Below, piece by piece: positions 26,084-38,436 of a DNA stretch of 64,000 bases. The stretch spans positions 62,001 through 126,000 of the forward strand of contig JAENRP010000101.1 in assembly GCA_024741835.1 (NCBI GenBank). The letters run 5' to 3'. How positions within the stretch are numbered: position 1 is the first letter of the stretch; every line of letters begins with the position of its first letter. The notes under the pieces were generated by a model. The model worked only from the letters and a program-made list of their open reading frames with translations, made no database searches and was not told where the DNA came from. Made by a program: the position numbers and the translations under genes. Source of the stretch: Diplocarpon mali (taxonomy: Eukaryota; Ascomycota; Leotiomycetes; Helotiales; Drepanopezizaceae).

Positions 26084-27060
26084 CCTCCCCCTTACAACTC
26101 CTCCGACCTCTCCTCCTCTGCGCTTAAGGAGACGAGCTTTAACTCTATTTTAAAGCTGGAACTCGCCTCTTAAATACGCCCCCGCCTGGAACGACCCCGA
26201 CCTCCTTTTGCCGCCGCTGGCGCTGCCCTACTAGCTGCTGCGCCCGACGCTACCCTTGCTACTGCAAGCCCCCCTCCCTTTATAAGAGACTCCGCCGCTA
26301 TAGCGGTCCGCTCTACTAACGCGGCGATAGACCTTAAAAGGCCTAGCATAGTTTAGCTAGATTGCTCTAACCTTACTAGCTAAGACTCAATAAGGTTGCT
26401 ACGCTCTTATAAGAAAGTTAGCAATCGATTTGATACTAATTTAAGTTTAACTTATAGTAACCGTCGCCTAAATCCCCTTTAGCTAGCTTACTATAGCCTT
26501 AGCTATAGAGTAGAGCTTTGCAAGGCTAGCGCGCTCGAGTTGAGTACAGCTAGTTAGAGCCTCTGCGCTAGCTACTAATAGGAAGTTGATAAGGATCCGG
26601 GCGCGCTAGACCGCCTCTTAATAGAGCATTTCGCGGTTCCCTACCGAAACCGCTTAAGCGTTATTATTATCGTTATCGCCGCTGTTATCCTCCTCTTACT
26701 ATTAAGCAGCCTTCCCCTACTACTCCTTAAGGGCCGCGGATAGCGCTGCAAACTCCTTACTAATATAAGAGGGAAGCTATAAATAAGTATTAAGGCAACT
26801 AGAACTTTGGACTCGATTCAAGGTACTTATAAGAATGTACTCCGCCTTCTGCTCCTAGCACTAGTAGCACTTCTTACTACGTTTTAATTTAAACTCGCAC
26901 TCATATGCGATATTGCGTATAAGGCGCCGTATACACTAGTAATAATAAACGCAATAGGCCACTGCAAGGGCGCCTGATAGCAAGGGAATTAGCACTACGC
27001 GTATTAGACGCGATTCAACCTTAGACTAGGGCAAACTTACTTATAGTAGTTAGTAGTAGT
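26084..27060 (-). pseudogene. Antisense ORF-like segment between pol and 3' LTR of chromovirus A
   Basis: On the minus strand a single frame can be followed for about 325 codons. Its stops are TAA/TAG, plus one TGA near 26820, all explainable as RIP-altered CAA, CAG, TGG or CGA. The least damaged part (about 26340-26130) reads GLLRSIAALVERTA, then an Ala-rich stretch and a basic GGRGRSRRGR tail. Upstream is a long Leu/Gln/Arg-rich, coiled-coil-like stretch. No known domain is recognised, and the 3' end of the frame runs into the N gap. The plus strand in this interval shows no comparable frame. Being antisense to pol, it would need its own promoter or 3' LTR antisense transcription. The coding reading is inference. 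Confidence 0.45.
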
Positions 27061-27323
27061 AGTAGTAATTGTTTCTACTACTATACATTAGCCCTACGCT
27101 ATAGTAGTAGGAGTAAGGGACCTATACAGTTATATATAGTTATTATATTAAGGAAGGAAGATCCTATAAAGGGAAAAACAAATTTGAGTATATAACGCGA
27201 CTTGCGCTAAACCAAATATAGAATAGTACCGTTCGCATAATAATGCGCTAAGTACATTACTATATAAAAATCATCTTAACCTACTAACGCTTATAGGCAA
27301 GCGTTCTTAAAAGGGGGGAGTAG

Positions 27324-27630
27324 TATAACGGCTATACCTCCATTTAGTATAATTACCTAAGAGTATAGCGTTTTAAGGTTTCGCAATCTCGATTCAATAT
27401 AGGGTTTTTTCAAATTGATCCTAAAGGTGCAAAAGGATATTCTTATATAATATTACGTAAATGGATAAAGAGCCTTAAGCTGCTTATATATATAAGGAAG
27501 AAGGGCTCTCCCTTAAGGAGGGCTCCTTAACTTCTTCATTTCCTTTGTATTAGACCTATAGAATACGCCTTTTGCACCACTTCTTACTCCTATACTTGAT
27601 CTCGCACTTCGGCGGTTCTGTGTTGTTATA
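27324..27630 (+). repeat. 3' LTR of chromovirus A
   Basis: Starts TATAACGG (RIP form of TGTAACGG) after the polypurine tract at 27309-27323 and ends gttgttata. ATTAT follows. Confidence 0.92.
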
Positions 27631-27635
27631 ATTAT

Positions 27636-29296
27636 AAAGCTAAAGAGATTTGAAAATATTAAACTCTAGCTAATACCTTAAAATGCGATAGAGGTACGAC
27701 GATTCTTAAGAGCTATATAAATCATATGGAATTGGACTAAGAACTTCGCAGAGATAGTAAGGCCCTTAAACCGCCTAATAGGAGCAGTAGAGTAAAGGTA
27801 GTTAGAAGCAGAGGCCCTTTCCTTCTTATTACTTAAGGAATATTACTCTATAATTATCAAACGATCTAGCTATATACTATTAAAGCCGGTCTCTATATAT
27901 ATCGACGCAAATAGCTATATAGGAGGGTGCTATATTACCTAAATTCAAGTAGGAGAGTCTACTGCAGTACTAATACTTTTTAATAGTTTTACCTTTTCTT
28001 ATACCTAAAGGCAGTATAGTACTTATAAATAAGAACTTCTAACTATTGTTAAGTTCTGCCGAAAATACTACTATTTCCTTAAGGGAGAGAAAACTAGCAT
28101 TATCTATACTGACTATTAGCTGCTTACCTTTTTCTTAAGTTTAAGCTCTATATAGGAAGGAATCTATACTTAATAGGCCGTAGAGCTACGCCTCTTTAAT
28201 ATTACGATTACTTATATTAAAGGCAAGAGAAATAAGGTCGCAGACGCCTTATTAAGAACCATCTTTCTAAAAGACAATTGTAATAAGGGAGATTACTTAA
28301 GATATAGATATATATATATAGCAGTAGATTAGAATAGCACTTAGGTTTGGAAAGATAGGAAGGGAGGCTATAAATAGCTACTTTAAGATATTGCCAACCT
28401 ACTAATAGAAATCAAACACTCGAAGCTAAAGGCTATATAAGAGATGCTCTACCCTTTAAAGGTGCTAGGATACGCCAGGGATAAGGAAGAGGATATATTA
28501 TTTATAGTAGCCCTCTGCTAAGTGGCTAGAATAAAGCTAAATATCAGTCTTCAACCTACGTCTTTATTCTTTAGAATCTTAGCAAAGCCGGCTATAATAC
28601 CTAATATAGTCTATTTAATAGCAGACGCTTACCTAATAGCAAGCCGAGATACAGGAGGCTCTAGAGGCCTTTTTATAATATCTGTAGTATAAGGAAGTGA
28701 TAGGATATCTTCTATACTAAAAGTTCTCTAACGGAATAGACCGAGTGCAGAAGAGGAACCTTTAATAGAAGAGCCTTAAGTACAAATAGGAGAGCAATAC
28801 TCTTTAATACTATTAGAAGGGAAAATATAAGTCTTGCCTAGTTCTAGGATAGATTTCCAACGCTCTATTCGCTGCCTATAATAAAGGAGGCCATTTTACT
28901 TTTACTACTACCTTTAGGAAGCTGAAAAACGTCTACTAGCCCTTTATAATAAGGGACGTTTTTCTATATATCTTAAGGTGCCTCTAGTGCGTAAAATATA
29001 GTCCTGCTTAAAGATTATAACCTCTATTAAGTGTAGTTGTTTCTAGACCTATAGAACTTCTCGGCGCCGATTTTTGCAAGCCCTTTCCTAGTATACTAAA
29101 GGAGTATAAGCACGTCTTAATAGTTATTGATTACTTTTCTCGCTTTATCTAGGCTTTTCTATACCCTATACTAAGTTCTATTTATATCATTCGGAGCTTA
29201 GAAAGGCTTTTCCAGACCGAAGGCGTTCCTATCGGCTTCTACATCGATCTAGGCAGTTATTTCGGAGAGCAAGTATACTAGTTTATTAAGAAGAGG
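27636..29296 (+). pseudogene. Element B RT end, RNase H and integrase core
   Basis: Directly continues the RT frame interrupted at 20050. The order is an EVRRFLRAI.IIWNW type RT C-terminus, RNase H with YIDANSYIGGCYIT (~27895) and a KELLTIVKFCRKYYYFLKG-like stretch (~28030-28090), then integrase core remnants (~29040-29290, with DYFSRFI-like and GSYFGEQVYQFIKK-like segments). It is cut at 29296 by copia element C and resumes at 37359. Confidence 0.75.
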
Positions 29297-29595
29297 TGTT
29301 GGTACGCAGATTCCTATGCAAGAGGCAACCTGCCCTCGTTCCTGGGGTCATCCTATACAGCTGTACCATATGCGATATAAGGGGTTTCGTATGCATTTCG
29401 GACGGCTATTCAGCCAGAGGACTTTAGAAGGATATCTATATACGGCTAGGAGGGACTATAAGAGGGAGGACATTTAGAGGTATAAAGGTACTATCTTAGT
29501 TATATAGAGATAGATAGATATTATAATAGATTCTTTTTAATAATAAGTACTTAACTATATTTATATAAATATCAATTACTAGTATAGAACTTATA
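29297..29595 (+). repeat. 5' LTR of copia element C
   Basis: Starts TGTTGGTACGCAGATTCC and ends GTATAGAACTTATA. It is colinear with 37055-37353 at equal length and contains a cgatataaggggtttcgtat block shared by both copies. Confidence 0.92.
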
Positions 29596-30639
29596 CTAAT
29601 TAGTAGTAGCACCTTTACTATAGATAGTAAGGTTATTAAACTAAAGAATTCTTTCTTGATTTTAAGGAGTACTTAATTATATTTCTAACTTACCTTAAAT
29701 ACCAACCTAAATGTATAAAGTAATATTAGTTACTATTAGAGGGGAAAAGGCGAAAGGTATGCGAATCTAGCTAGAGTTATTACTTTAAAGGTAGATACTA
29801 TCCTCTTCTACTTACATTCTATTACATATTATAATTAGGGCAAAACTGGAGTGCAATTAGTATCCTAACTACAATTAGATAATAGCGTAATAATATATAA
29901 AATATAACTATATTAGACTTCTTTTAAACCCTATTAAGGTATAGAGTAATATCCGGATAATATTAGGAAATAATCAAAGGGAGACTATTAATACCGCTTA
30001 ATCTAAGGTAACCCTAGATATTAAAGGACTTTAAAAGGAATATAAGACCCTAGGAGGATTAACTTAGCGAAAAGGCCTTTAAACTAAAAGATCAATATAT
30101 AAAGAACTTTCGGAAGATATTATAAGATGGTAAAAGGAGAGGGCTATACCTTACTAAGGACTTTTAAGAGGAATTCTAAGATTAGACAATTAGCGACTTT
30201 AAATCGCTAGATAAGGACGTTCGATAACGCCTAAAGGACGACCTTCGATATTATAAAGTATATATTCAGCGTAGGAAGGGCGTTTCAATCGGCTAGGCAC
30301 TTTTCAATATAGTATACTAAGAAGGAAACGAGTAGTTAGAAGACCAGCTAAAGTCATAGACTTAAAAAGTATTAAACTCAATTATAGTACAATCTCTAAG
30401 ATATAGAATAAGGTCTACTTCAGAATTTGCCAAGTCTATATAAACAAGCGAGCCACCTGCTTAAAGGGTTACTATAGCTAAATAGGAGATACTATATTAA
30501 GACTCGCTTTAGTAAGGATACCTTAAATATAATAATAATACTTTATAAGATAACTTATATAAAGCAGATACTTTAAGATAAACAACCGAATAGTATAACC
30601 TTAAAAGAATACTTTATTAACCCTAATTAAGATGGACCT

Positions 30640-33600
30640 TAGTCTTGCAATACTTAAAGATCCTAAATCTGATACTAATGCTGCTGATCTAATTAAGAGA
30701 TAGATTATTGCTACCCTTTACTATAGGAAAGGGTTTAAAAGCGCTTTTAGACCTTAATTAAAGCGACGCTCAACTATCTTAATATATTATAGAACCTTTA
30801 ACTTTAGATTAGGCTAAAACCTTTATAAATTTAAGTAAGATATATATTAAAGAGACTTAATACTTAAGCAGGAAAGATCACCTTAATAAGAAGCTTTATA
30901 TATTTGCCGATTTGTGCTAAAGAGCCTTAGTAGACTAAAGCATATAGTATAAAGCCTTTCTATCTATACTATAAGACTCGGCCTTAATATACTACTATCG
31001 GTACTTGCAAAATAAGAACTTTAAGTTTGCTAAGCTAGTAGAGGCTATTTAAGCTAATTATAAGACCGAAGAGAGAAGTAGCAGATTCCTAAGGAGGTAG
31101 TTTCAGCTGATATTTGACCTATTCTAATAAGAAGACTATTAAAGGGGGAAACCGATCTTAACCTAACTCGAAAACTATACTAAGGAGCTATAGAACTTGC
31201 AATTAGGCCTATATGCTAATATAAGGAACGATCGATCGATTAAAGACAGACTTATATAAGGTATTTTTAGGAATCGGCTCTTCTAAATGGCACTTTTTAA
31301 GCTACTAGCGACGTTCCTAGCCCTATTAGATAGCTTATAGGCTTGCGTAAGAGTAGTTGCCTAGGACGGACTATCTAAACCCTAGCACCCTAGTTCAGCT
31401 ACTAATAGACTCTAATATCATTTAGCTAAGGAGTAAGGGCAATCTATAGCGCACTTTTCAAATAGAAAGATAAAGTTTGCCTAAGGTAATAAGAGAGGAA
31501 TAACCTTCTAATCGAAACCAAGCTATATAAGGTATATTATATACTAGAAAAAGGACTACTATAGTAGCAAGTACTTAAAAGAAGAAAGAGCCGCTTAAAA
31601 GTCTTACTATATAATAAGCTAATGAGTCGAAGGGTATAAGCTAATAGATAAAATATATAAGGTATACCTAACTTAAAAAGATAATAGAGCATATTTAAAA
31701 GGCAATAGGACTAATAAGGATAAGTAGGAAACGTCTTCAAAAGAGGAGGACTAAGCGATTAGCGACCCTAAGGATAGTAATATCAACTTTACTATAGTAT
31801 TCCTAGCTTCTAATTAAGAATATGACTTAAGAACTATGCTTAACTAGCTTAAAAAGCAAAAGGCTAAATACCTTTTAATAATAAAGGTTAATAAACCGAT
31901 ACAAACGGACCCTAAGGTATTTATAATATAATAGACGGATTAATTCTTTTAAGGATTCCTAATTAATATAGGCACTTTAAATAAAAATATAAGAGGAATT
32001 AACTAATTTAAAGCCCTGCAAAATATATAAGACGCAGTTCTGATTCCACTTGGCATTAAAAAGTATAAAATTACCTTTAGGGCAAGTTTACGAAATGCAA
32101 TTAGCAAGATAACTATTCAAATACCAGTAGGCCTTATAAAGTTCTTAATTATAGAGGCAGATATACCGTTTTTAGTCTGCTTATAACAACTTGATAAAAT
32201 AGGAGCTAAATATAATAATCTACGCAATTTGCTTATTATTAGCAAGGAGAAACACTTAATTATTAAAAAACATAAGCACCTATAGCTCTTACTTAATATA
32301 ATAAAGCAACTTCTAATAACTTCAAAGGGTATAATTAATATATGCTACTTAATAGAAATAGAGATCTGAAGGCTATATAAAAGATTTGGATATCCTTTAG
32401 TAAAACGCCTTAAATACCTTTTAAACTAGGCCGGTTATAATATCGACTCTAGTATTATAGCAAGAGTAAGGGAAATATACTAATATTATCAACTTTATAT
32501 TAACGCTCTTTATAGATTCCGATTCAAGCTATAAGATAATATCGACTTTAATTATATTATATATATCGATATTGCTCAGTTCGGTAGAAGGAACGCCCTT
32601 TATATAGTTAATAAAGCGATAGGATTTAAAGCCGCAAGGTTCTTATAAAAGGGAATAGGAGCATATTCGGCCGATATAGTATTTTAAGCCCTTAAATTGG
32701 CTTAGCTAGATACGTATATTAGACCTCCTAATTTTATAATATATAACTATAGCATTAACTTTAACTTAGTAGAGTTTAAAAGCTCTCTAAGATCTATAGG
32801 AATAACCCTTAAACTAGTTCTTATAAAGGCGTACTACTTTATTAGCAAGGTCGAATGGTATTATCGCCCTTTAAGACGTGCCTTTAAGATAATAATAGCT
32901 AAATACCCCTGATTGAGCGACGATAAGAGGCTGCAAATAGCTATTAAGGCAGTTAATAATACAGCAGGACCTAATAAGATGATTCCTACTTTGCTTGTTT
33001 TCAAGGCATATCTAAAGCTGATTAAACTGGATCTATCAAATCTATTAGTAAAATAGAAGGTAGTAATAATTAAAAAGGCTATAAAGGAAATTAGGAAGAT
33101 CTATACTACTCGCAAGGTTAATAACGCTTTAAGTATAAGGAATAGCCTTAGAACTACTTATATCTACGATTTAAGGCTAAAAGACCTAGTATTAGTATAT
33201 TAGGAGAAGGGAGGATAGATAGGCCTATTCGAGTTCCTAGGCTTAAAGAATAAAACCTATATAGTTGATATCGGCAGTAGAATAAGGTACTTTAGATCAA
33301 TAAGCGTATATTTATTTAAAATTGATAATAAAGAAAACTGCCTAAAGGAAACTAGAGGAATTAAACCTAAGGATCAAACGACTACTAAAAGGGAATAGAA
33401 TGCAATTGATATTAATAAAAAAGTGGAGCCCTTTTGCTTAGTTGAGCCGCAACTTAATAGCTATAAGCAATCGCTAAGAGTAGAGGTTCCTTTTATTAAG
33501 CCTATTTCCGATCTTCCTATAATTAATAACAACTATAATGCTAAGATATAGATATCCTTTAAAGCAGATAATAAGCTATATATAGCTAAATCGGAGGTAT

Positions 33601-35240
33601 TCCTAATAGAGAAGGAGAATAGGGACTAGGAACTGTTGCAGAAGCTATAGGCAAAAGGTAAGATTACTACTTTTAAGCGCCCTTTTTAGCAATCTCGCCT
33701 AAAGGAGTACTAAGGGCTAATGAATAGGGGGGTATTTATACTAATAAATAAAAATGACCCTATTATAAAAGGCAAGAGGATCTTCAAATCGAGAATAGTT
33801 GATAAGATAAAGGGAAAGGAAATAGATCACCTATTTAAGAAATCACACTTAATTATATAGGCCTGGAATAATACTAGTAAGAAGGAGGAAGGTATAATTA
33901 CCTAATCTTTAACGATTTAATAAGTAAGCTAACGCCTTTTAGTATGCCTTTTAGCATTAGTCTAAGAACACTTTAAAGAATAGGGTAAGAAGGGCATTCT
34001 TGGCCTATAGGATATTATATAAGCGTATACTTAAGTAGCTTTAAAGCTACTATGCGATATATTTATATTTCCCTTATAAGATATCGCTAAGCTATTTCCT
34101 ATAGGTATAGTCTTTAAAGTGGTGCTACTGCTTTATAGCATTCCCGAATTAGGAAATCACTAGTTTAGCACCTACTATAAGCACTATTATAGCAATCTTA
34201 ATATAGCTAACTCAACTTATGACCTTTATCTATTATTAACCTTAAGCACTTCTCTCTTTTTTAGTATAGTAGGAATACAAACGGATAACACTTTGATACT
34301 TAGAGAAGTAGACTTTTTAAAAAAGGAAGAGGATAAGATCAAAAGGGTAGGATTCCTTATAAAGCTAATATAATACCTATCGAGTACTGAATCACTAGCT
34401 TTTAATAAGTATATTATTTCTTAGGAAGGGGATATAGTATATATGCGATAAAAGGGCTAGGGCTAAAGGCTGGAACTAGTCGATACTTCTTAAGAGGGCT
34501 ATAAGCAATAATACCTAGAGCAGAGAGTAAGAGGAGCTTATTTAGCTATAATCTGCTAGCTATAAGCTTCCTTCGATTTGTTAGCTATAGCCTAATACTA
34601 AGATCCGATAGTTTAAGATGTAGAGAATTTAAATAAGCGACTTAAGTAGATTCGAAATAACCTTAAAAGAGGCCTGACTTACTTTGCTATCAATTTGCAA
34701 AACGTTAAACTATTTGCATTTATCAATAGATCTTTTGCTAATAATAAGGATTTAAGCTCGCAGATCGGCTATATTATTGTACTAGCTATTAAAGAGGAAG
34801 GAGAATTGCAGTTTACTTTAAAAGGCAATATTCTATACTATAGCTTAATGAAGTATAAGAGAGTAATAAGAGCTATACTAGCCTCCGAACTATATGCTAT
34901 AGTAGCAGGTATTAATATGCTGGTTTCTATGGCTATAATAATCGATATAGTAATAGCTAAGCTAAGTCTACCCTACCTCCCTACTATTATATATATAGAT
35001 TCCCTCTCCTTATATAAGTGTATTATCAAATTGGGTACTATAAAGGAGAAGCGATTGATAATCGATATAATAGCTATTTAACAATTGTATAAGAATAGGG
35101 AGCTTATAGAAATACGTTAGATCGATAGCGCTAGCAACCCTGCTAATACTATAATAAAAGCTAATCCAAATTAGGCCCTTTAGCAACTGGTAGATACCAA
35201 TTCGATAACTATTAGGAAGGAGGGATAGGTACAAAGGCTT
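30640..35240 (+). pseudogene. Copia element C gag-pol remnant
   Basis: Gag-like frame from the ATG near 30640, with a degraded zinc knuckle at ~31530-31570 (KKDYYSSKY in place of Cys-containing residues). Integrase follows, with YIDIAQFGRRNALYIVNKA and a Y-RPPNFII-like stretch at 32560-32760. RNase H at 34695-35081 has NRSFANNKDLSSQIGYIIVL, ILASELYAIVAGINML and SLSLYKCIIKLGTIKEKRL, closely resembling fungal Ty1/copia RNase H. Multiple stops inactivate it. Confidence 0.85.
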
Positions 35241-35520
35241 ATTAGGGTATAACTAGACTTAAAAAGGTCTTAGATTGATAATATCTGATATTTTTAATTG
35301 TAAGCTATTAGCAATTTTTTTATTTTTTTTATTTTACTATAAGATATATTCCTATACTTGCTATTACTACCTTCTTTTTTTATCTTTTCTTACTATATTC
35401 CTATACTTGCTATTAATACCTTCTTTTTATCTTTTCTTACTTACTTGCGCGTACTTGCATTTTTTTTATCACTTAAGCAGTACTAGAGAAGGAGGTTATA
35501 GTAAAGTAGTAATAATTATA

Positions 35521-36410
35521 TTGCTAAAGATAATAATCTACTAATGATTCCACTCTTAATAAGCACCTATCCTAAGCACTAGGATTTCTAAGGCGTAGAT
35601 CCTTAAACCCCTAAGGCTTAAAAGCCTTACTACCTAAAGCAGCAGCCAAGTTGGCCTGCTTCTCTTAAGCTTGCACCTAAGTAAGAGCAGCCGCGATCTC
35701 CTTTAGATTCGGCTTATCTAAATCACTAAAATCTAAATCCTTACCCTTTAGAGAGTCCTTAAAAGGCACCTATCTACCTTTGCCTTTTTAGTAGTAGATA
35801 TTATTAAAAGGAGCTTAAGAACGGCCCTTAGCTAAGCTAGATAACCCCTTTATATATTAAAGGGCGCTAAGCACCTTGGCGCCTTAAGTCTTAAGACGCC
35901 TAAGGGTAGTATTACTGCCTTAGATAATATGCAATAGATCTTACGAATAGTCAGTTATTAATATTAGATAGATTCAAAGGCACTTATAGCCTACTAGGTA
36001 TTCGCAAAGTCGATACTATAGCAAAGGGTATAAGCTTTGTTTAGCTAGGCTAGTTAAAGGGCATCCTAAGTCTTTAAGACTATAGAGATTTATATCTAAG
36101 TCTCCTTAGATAGGATTTGGGCCGCTTCTTAAATCGCTTTAATATTACTGCTAATATAAGTATCCTAGAGGATAATATACTTATCTTAAGCTTAGATAGG
36201 TATTTAGAATAGACATCTATCAGAGGTTATTAAAGCAAGAGGATATTAAAGGGCACTTACTAGAATATACTTTGCCTACTGCGCAATATAGTAGTCATAC
36301 TTTTTAAAAGTAAGAGTATTAAATGCGCATATATAGCCGGTATTGTTCTTACTAGCCTCCTTTCTTAATATCACTTATATATAATATACGCAAAGCACTT
36401 GAAACGCCTT
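35521..36410 (-). pseudogene. Antisense ORF-like segment between pol and 3' LTR of copia C
   Basis: The minus strand reads protein-like in two successive frames. The first (about 36400-35960) contains NNTGYICAFNTLTFKKYDYY, KYILVSAL, YPLALITSDRCLF, DTYISSNIKAI and LNKAYTLCYSIDFANT. The second (about 35880-35521) contains KVLSAL-YIKGLSSLAKGR, KDSLKGKDLDFSDLDKPNLK, EIAAALT and EKQANLAAALGSKAFKP. Stops are TAA/TAG at positions that could have been CAA/CAG. One frameshift or intron near 35870-35960 is needed to join them. I recognise no family. It is not part of canonical copia and is opposite to pol, so it may be a captured or accessory gene; the coding status is inferred. Confidence 0.5.
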
Positions 36411-37054
36411 AGGTAGGTCTTTTAAATTGTATTTAAGTACTATCTAAGTTAGCGATATATATATTAAAGGGGGTCGGCTAATAATCGGAACACTTACTAA
36501 TAATAATAATAGTATTAATAGGATGATATAAGATAAGATCTACTATAGGGTTAATTAACTTAAAAGTAAGAAGGAGAATCGACCTACTTATAAGAAGTAG
36601 GAGTTAGAGTTAAGAGATTAAAGGAAGAGGGAAGCTTAATATATATACCTTCTCAAAGGCTCCTCTTTTCCCTTCTACAGATTATTATAATTTATAATTA
36701 TAGTGGATTACAACTCCGGATAACTCTTTAATAAAGAGTCTCGAACCTACTAGAACGCAACTGAATTATAATCGCACTACTATAAGGCTTGAATAAAGAC
36801 TTTAGATTGCTTCTATCACTTAGATACCTTTCCTTTCCCTTTTTGCTATTTGCCTTTATCTTTGCTATTCTACTTTCTATATACTATCCTTACTACTTAT
36901 TACATCTGCCTTTACTATTAAGCTATTTGTCTTTGCTATTTTATTCTTTATTACCATTTGATTATTTGCTACCGATCTGCCTCCTTTATATACCTATTTT
37001 ATATACTTCCTTATGCGAGTTGAAAAGGTCTTTTTAAAAAGAGAGTACTACTAG

Positions 37055-37353
37055 TATTAGTATGCAGATTCCTATATAAGAGGCAACCTGCCCTTATTCC
37101 TAGGGTTATCCTATACAGCTATACCATATGCGATATAAGGGGTTTTGTATGCATTTTAGACAGCTGTTCAGCCGGAGGACCTCAGAAGGATATCTATATG
37201 CGGCTAGGAGGGACTATAAGAGGCAGGACATTCAGAGGTATAAAGGTACTATCTCAGTTATATAGAGATAAACAGATATTATAATAGATTCTTTTTAATA
37301 ATAAGTACTCAACTATATTTACGTGAATATCGATTACTGGTATAGAACCTATA
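37055..37353 (+). repeat. 3' LTR of copia element C
   Basis: Starts TATTAGTATGC (RIP form of TGTTGGTACGC) and ends GTATAGAACCTATA, followed by AGAGG at 37354-37358. Confidence 0.92.
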
Positions 37354-37358
37354 AGAGG

Positions 37359-38200
37359 GAAGTCCTATAAACTAACTCCCTATCGGCATTTAAGAAGAGT
37401 ATAAGCATAGTAGAGAAGGCAGTTGATATCTTTTAATAAGCGATGGCTAAGTCTTAAGGTTCATTTAAAGAAAAGTTGCAAAGGGTGCTATTTAAAGTAA
37501 ACGCTAAAGAGATCTCTTTCCTAAGATACTCCCCTTTTAATATCTATTAAGGCTATTAGCTTAGAGCCTCTATCGATTTGTCGTTCCTTACTTACTATAC
37601 ATATATAATCTACTAAACTCTTACCGACTAAGGGTTCCCTAAAGCCTTATAGGGAGCTGATTTGCAATTATATAAAGCATAGAGCGATGCTATTCTTAAG
37701 TATATTACGATATAAGAAGGTGTTTAAGATAAAGTTAGGACGCTATTAGAGTATAGAAGAAAGGAGCTATATAAAAGGAGCACTGCGCGGATTATTAGAA
37801 AAGAGAAGAGCTTCCTCCCTAGCTCTATAGTAATGCTATATAACGCAAGAGCCTCTAGCCAGAAACTTCGACCTTCTTAAAGAGGCCTATTTCGAATTAC
37901 TAAAGAAGGAGGGGAGCATAGGAAATCGTATAAGCTTAAGCAGATTAATAGTATACAAATCGCAAGGCACTTCTATATCGACTAGCTAAAGCCCTTTTAC
38001 CTTTAAACTTCTTACCTTATTTCTAAGTAAAAAGAGCGTATTCTAGTATATTAGAACCTAAGAGCTAGGAAATCAATCTATTCCCTACCTTAAGAGGTTA
38101 GAAGAACTAGGCAGGAGAAGGAGGAAAGAAGGGAAACAGTCTTTAAGGCAAGAATCTGCAAATACTAGAAGCTTAAGGTTACTAGCTCAATAAGATAAAA
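37359..38200 (+). pseudogene. Element B integrase C-terminal part
   Basis: Continues the integrase frame broken at 29296. It includes a KLRPSWRGLFRIT-type GPF/Y-like motif (~37868-37900, Trp codon now TAA), YKLKQINSIQIARHFYID and a charged, Arg/Glu-rich tail to about 38200. This confirms that copia C sits within one original gypsy pol gene. Confidence 0.75.
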
Positions 38201-38301
38201 AGAAGAGGGGGAGGAAAAGTTCTGCAGAATAGGGGAGTATAATAAGTATGCATATATAAACTTATAATAGCTTAAGGGGCTCTCATTCTTATTATAGGGC
38301 T

Positions 38302-38436
38302 TATAGAGTGCTAGTCCGGAATAGGCTAAAATAGAGCACATAGGCACTAGTGCAAAGGGGATAAAACTCACAGCTATACCATACCTAATACAATAACCTT
38401 TTTCCCCTTTTCTAAGGTATTACCACCCCTACGTTT
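38302..38436 (+). repeat. Right LTR of element B
   Basis: Starts TATAGAGTGCTAGTCC (RIP form of the left LTR start) and ends CCCCTACGTTT, followed by target duplication GGAAC at 38437-38441. Confidence 0.9.

Larger units (their letters stand above)
20056..27630 (+). mobile_element. Nested Ty3/gypsy chromovirus A
   Basis: A 7,575-bp insertion in element B with 307-bp LTRs (20056-20362 and 27324-27630) and perfect target duplication ATTAT (20051-20055 and 27631-27635). LTR termini are TGTAAC and GTTATA (from GTTACA). A polypurine tract (aaaaggggggagtag) directly precedes the 3' LTR. Gag, protease (~22110-22150), RT (~22950-23800), RNase H, integrase and a C-terminal chromodomain (~25700-25830) follow in order on the plus strand, so it is a chromovirus. 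All frames carry RIP stops. A 51-bp N gap lies at 26033-26083, and the segment after it is unusual (see 26084-27060). It inserted in the same orientation as B. Confidence 0.92.
29297..37353 (+). mobile_element. Nested Ty1/copia element C
   Basis: An 8,057-bp insertion into the integrase of element B. LTRs are 299 bp each (29297-29595 and 37055-37353) with perfect duplication AGAGG (29292-29296 and 37354-37358). Domain order gag, protease, integrase (~32560-33300), RT (~33900-34650), RNase H (34695-35230) is diagnostic of copia rather than gypsy. RIP stops occur throughout. The interval between RNase H and the 3' LTR (35240-37054) is unusually long and holds a segment readable on the opposite strand. 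Orientation is the same as B and A. Confidence 0.92.
15267..38436 (+). mobile_element. Outer Ty3/gypsy element B, RIP-mutated, containing two nested LTR elements
   Basis: Both ends are 135-bp LTR copies (15267-15401 and 38302-38436) flanked by the 5-bp duplication GGAAC (15262-15266 and 38437-38441). Removing the two nested insertions and their duplications leaves about 7.5 kb, a normal full-length gypsy size. Remnants in order are gag (from ~16149, zinc-knuckle remnant ~17267-17310), RT (~19060-20050), a break at the chromovirus A insertion, the rest of RT and RNase H (27636-28300), integrase (to 29296), a break at the copia C insertion, and integrase C-terminus (37359-~38200). Frames are littered with TAG/TAA in place of CAG/CAA, so the element is dead. 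One oddity is that the LTR ends in CGTTT rather than CA, though both the length match and the duplication support this boundary. Confidence 0.9.

Noticed and set aside
35275..37037. Plus-strand hydrophobic ORFs (35275-35544 and 36789-37037) that look like membrane proteins
   Set aside because: They translate T-rich RIP-mutated 3' non-coding sequence of copia C; hydrophobicity reflects base composition.
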